Assembly: GCA_945643635.1 (NCBI GenBank) | Contig: CALZFC010000316.1 | Location: 27,501-91,500, forward strand | Direction: 5' to 3' | DNA length: 64,000 nt | Origin: Allodiplogaster sudhausi | Taxonomy: Eukaryota; Nematoda; Chromadorea; Rhabditida; Diplogasteridae | Shown here: piece after piece, positions 62,919 to 64,000 of the stretch | Position numbering within the stretch: the first letter of the stretch is position 1 | How the letters are laid out: the number at the start of each line of letters is the position of its first letter | The notes under the pieces: model-generated | The model's input: the letters and a program-made list of their open reading frames with translations, nothing else | Databases searched by the model: none | What the model was told of the DNA's origin: nothing | Made by a program: the position numbers and the translations under genes

Positions 62919-63162
62919 GAGTGGGAAAGGAAGAGACAGGAAATATCAAGAGCTCTCTCACAATGTCCAAGTTGTTCACGGTCCTACATCAAGAGGACTT
63001 TTCTAGTGAGAGAAAGAGGCGACGCCAAGTACAGCAAATCTCTTTATCCAGCGAGACATTGAGTGAGAGAGAGAGACTTTTCCTTACTTTAACGGTCACC
63101 GTGAACTCTCTCGTTTCCACTCCATTTTCTATCTCACTCTCTCCATCTATGCCTCTCTCTAT

Positions 63163-63199
<37 letters not shown>

Positions 63200-64000
63200 A
63201 CTTTCCTATCTTTCATATGCATGCAGCTGCTATGTTAATACTTTCCCTAATATTTATTCATTTGTCACCCTGCTTAAAACACCGCTCTAAATCCAGTATA
63301 ATATCAAATTCCTTCTTCGTCCATGCCATTTTGCCTTCATTCACAGATTAATATTATTATGATGGGAAGGAAGAGAGTGAGGAAGGTACAACGTGTGAAC
63401 CACTCGGGAGGCACTCTTATCAGCCCATTGAGGTTTAGCCGAAGAGACGTTTCCAGCCCACTATTAGAAAGGATATGTTTCGCTGTGCATAGGGAACGTA
63501 TTGAGCAGCCAATCTATTAACATACTTGTTATTCTTAATATTATGCGCTACTGTTTCTTTCTAGAATTTTCACTTCGCGATTTGGATAACATAAAAAAAA
63601 ATTTTCAAAAGGCAGCAAACATATTCATAGATGCAATTCAGCTTTATACTTCCATTTACTTTTTTGTGTTCTGAAAAGACATTGTGCAGGTTACGGTGGA
63701 CTGTTTTCTCCATCACAATGTCCAGCGCCGTTACTCTCGTCCTCCAAACCGATCCTTTTCCTCTATCTTTCCGCAAGATTTCTCTGCTTTTCACTCACGC
63801 TCTCAGTTTCGTTTCTAACTTCTATACTTCTTTTCCTTCTTAATTTTTGTTTTGTCTCTCTCTCTCTCGCGCTGTCTCTCTCTCCATCTTTCACTATCTC
63901 AAGTTCCTTTATCTCTCTCCTTTGAGATGCTTCCATCCTCCGTTAGCTTCCGGTTTCTTTTCCCACAATCTTTGGACTTAAATTAATTTCCTTACCATTA

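Larger units (their letters stand above)
56184..64000. repeat. Gene-poor purine/pyrimidine microsatellite region
   Basis: No exon is supported on either strand. GA-rich blocks: 57060-57190, 57650-57765, 58830-58910, 59020-59095, 59230-59370, 59455-59640, 60076-60230, 60340-60470, 62750-62930. CT-rich blocks: 57940-58090, 58320-58620, 60600-60820, 61015-61145, 61370-61555, 61650-61770, 61970-62355, 63150-63200, 63855-63925. Between them are 100-400 bp of unremarkable sequence. The long Ser/Leu or Arg/Glu reading frames here are products of the repeats. It may be a far-upstream region or an intron of a gene beyond the window. Confidence 0.6.

Noticed and set aside
63323..63520. A 65-residue plus-strand frame rich in Arg/Lys (MGRKRVRKVQRVNHSGGTLI)
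   Set aside because: No recognisable family, no supported splice partners, and isolated in a gene-poor tract; too weak to call.

Overview
This window is nuclear DNA from an invertebrate animal. The genes are split into many exons with GT-AG or GC-AG introns, coding exons are GC-rich against an AT-rich background, and (GA)n/(CT)n tracts are extremely abundant. Every gene with its start in the window has a splice-acceptor AG 1-20 nt upstream of the start codon, often behind a pyrimidine run, which would fit spliced-leader trans-splicing. With the globin and the CR1-like LINE this makes a nematode or another spliced-leader metazoan plausible, but the species cannot be named from the sequence. 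I derived the exon models by hand from homology and intron phase; all but one of the exon joins I propose keep the reading frame, and the exception (GPAA1, between 54764 and 55129) is flagged.

Layout: (1) 240-17529 (+), 3' part of an inhibitory Cys-loop ligand-gated channel. Its 11.1-kb intron (1051-12178) holds a TIR transposon with a Tnp2-type transposase, a CR1-like LINE nested in that transposon, and a small minus-strand gene or gene fragment. (2) 18865-24221 (-), PIG-U. (3) 25659-28766 (+), a globin with a long Ser/Pro-rich tail. (4) 28913-32832 (-), UBR7. (5) 33625-35846 (+), VAP. (6) 37004-41211 (+), eIF4A3. (7) 43865-47480 (+), a ZDHHC3/7-type palmitoyltransferase. (8) 48630-56183 (+), GPAA1. 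(9) 56184-64000, a gene-poor tract of purine/pyrimidine microsatellites and minisatellites.

Functionally, PIG-U and GPAA1 are two subunits of the same ER enzyme, GPI transamidase, 24 kb apart. VAP, PIG-U, GPAA1 and the ZDHHC protein are all endomembrane proteins. UBR7 (ubiquitin ligase) and eIF4A3 (exon-junction complex) are housekeeping nuclear or cytosolic genes.

The most unusual signal is structural. Local tandem duplications, satellite arrays and inverted repeats repeatedly start exactly at exon boundaries (splice donors, splice acceptors, one stop codon) in at least six genes. The clearest cases are a 20-bp satellite that copies the last codons and stop of PIG-U, a 19-bp satellite that copies the exon 1 donor of the palmitoyltransferase, and a VAP intron whose two splice sites lie in a perfect 14-bp inverted repeat. 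GC-AG introns are also frequent (about 7 of roughly 80).
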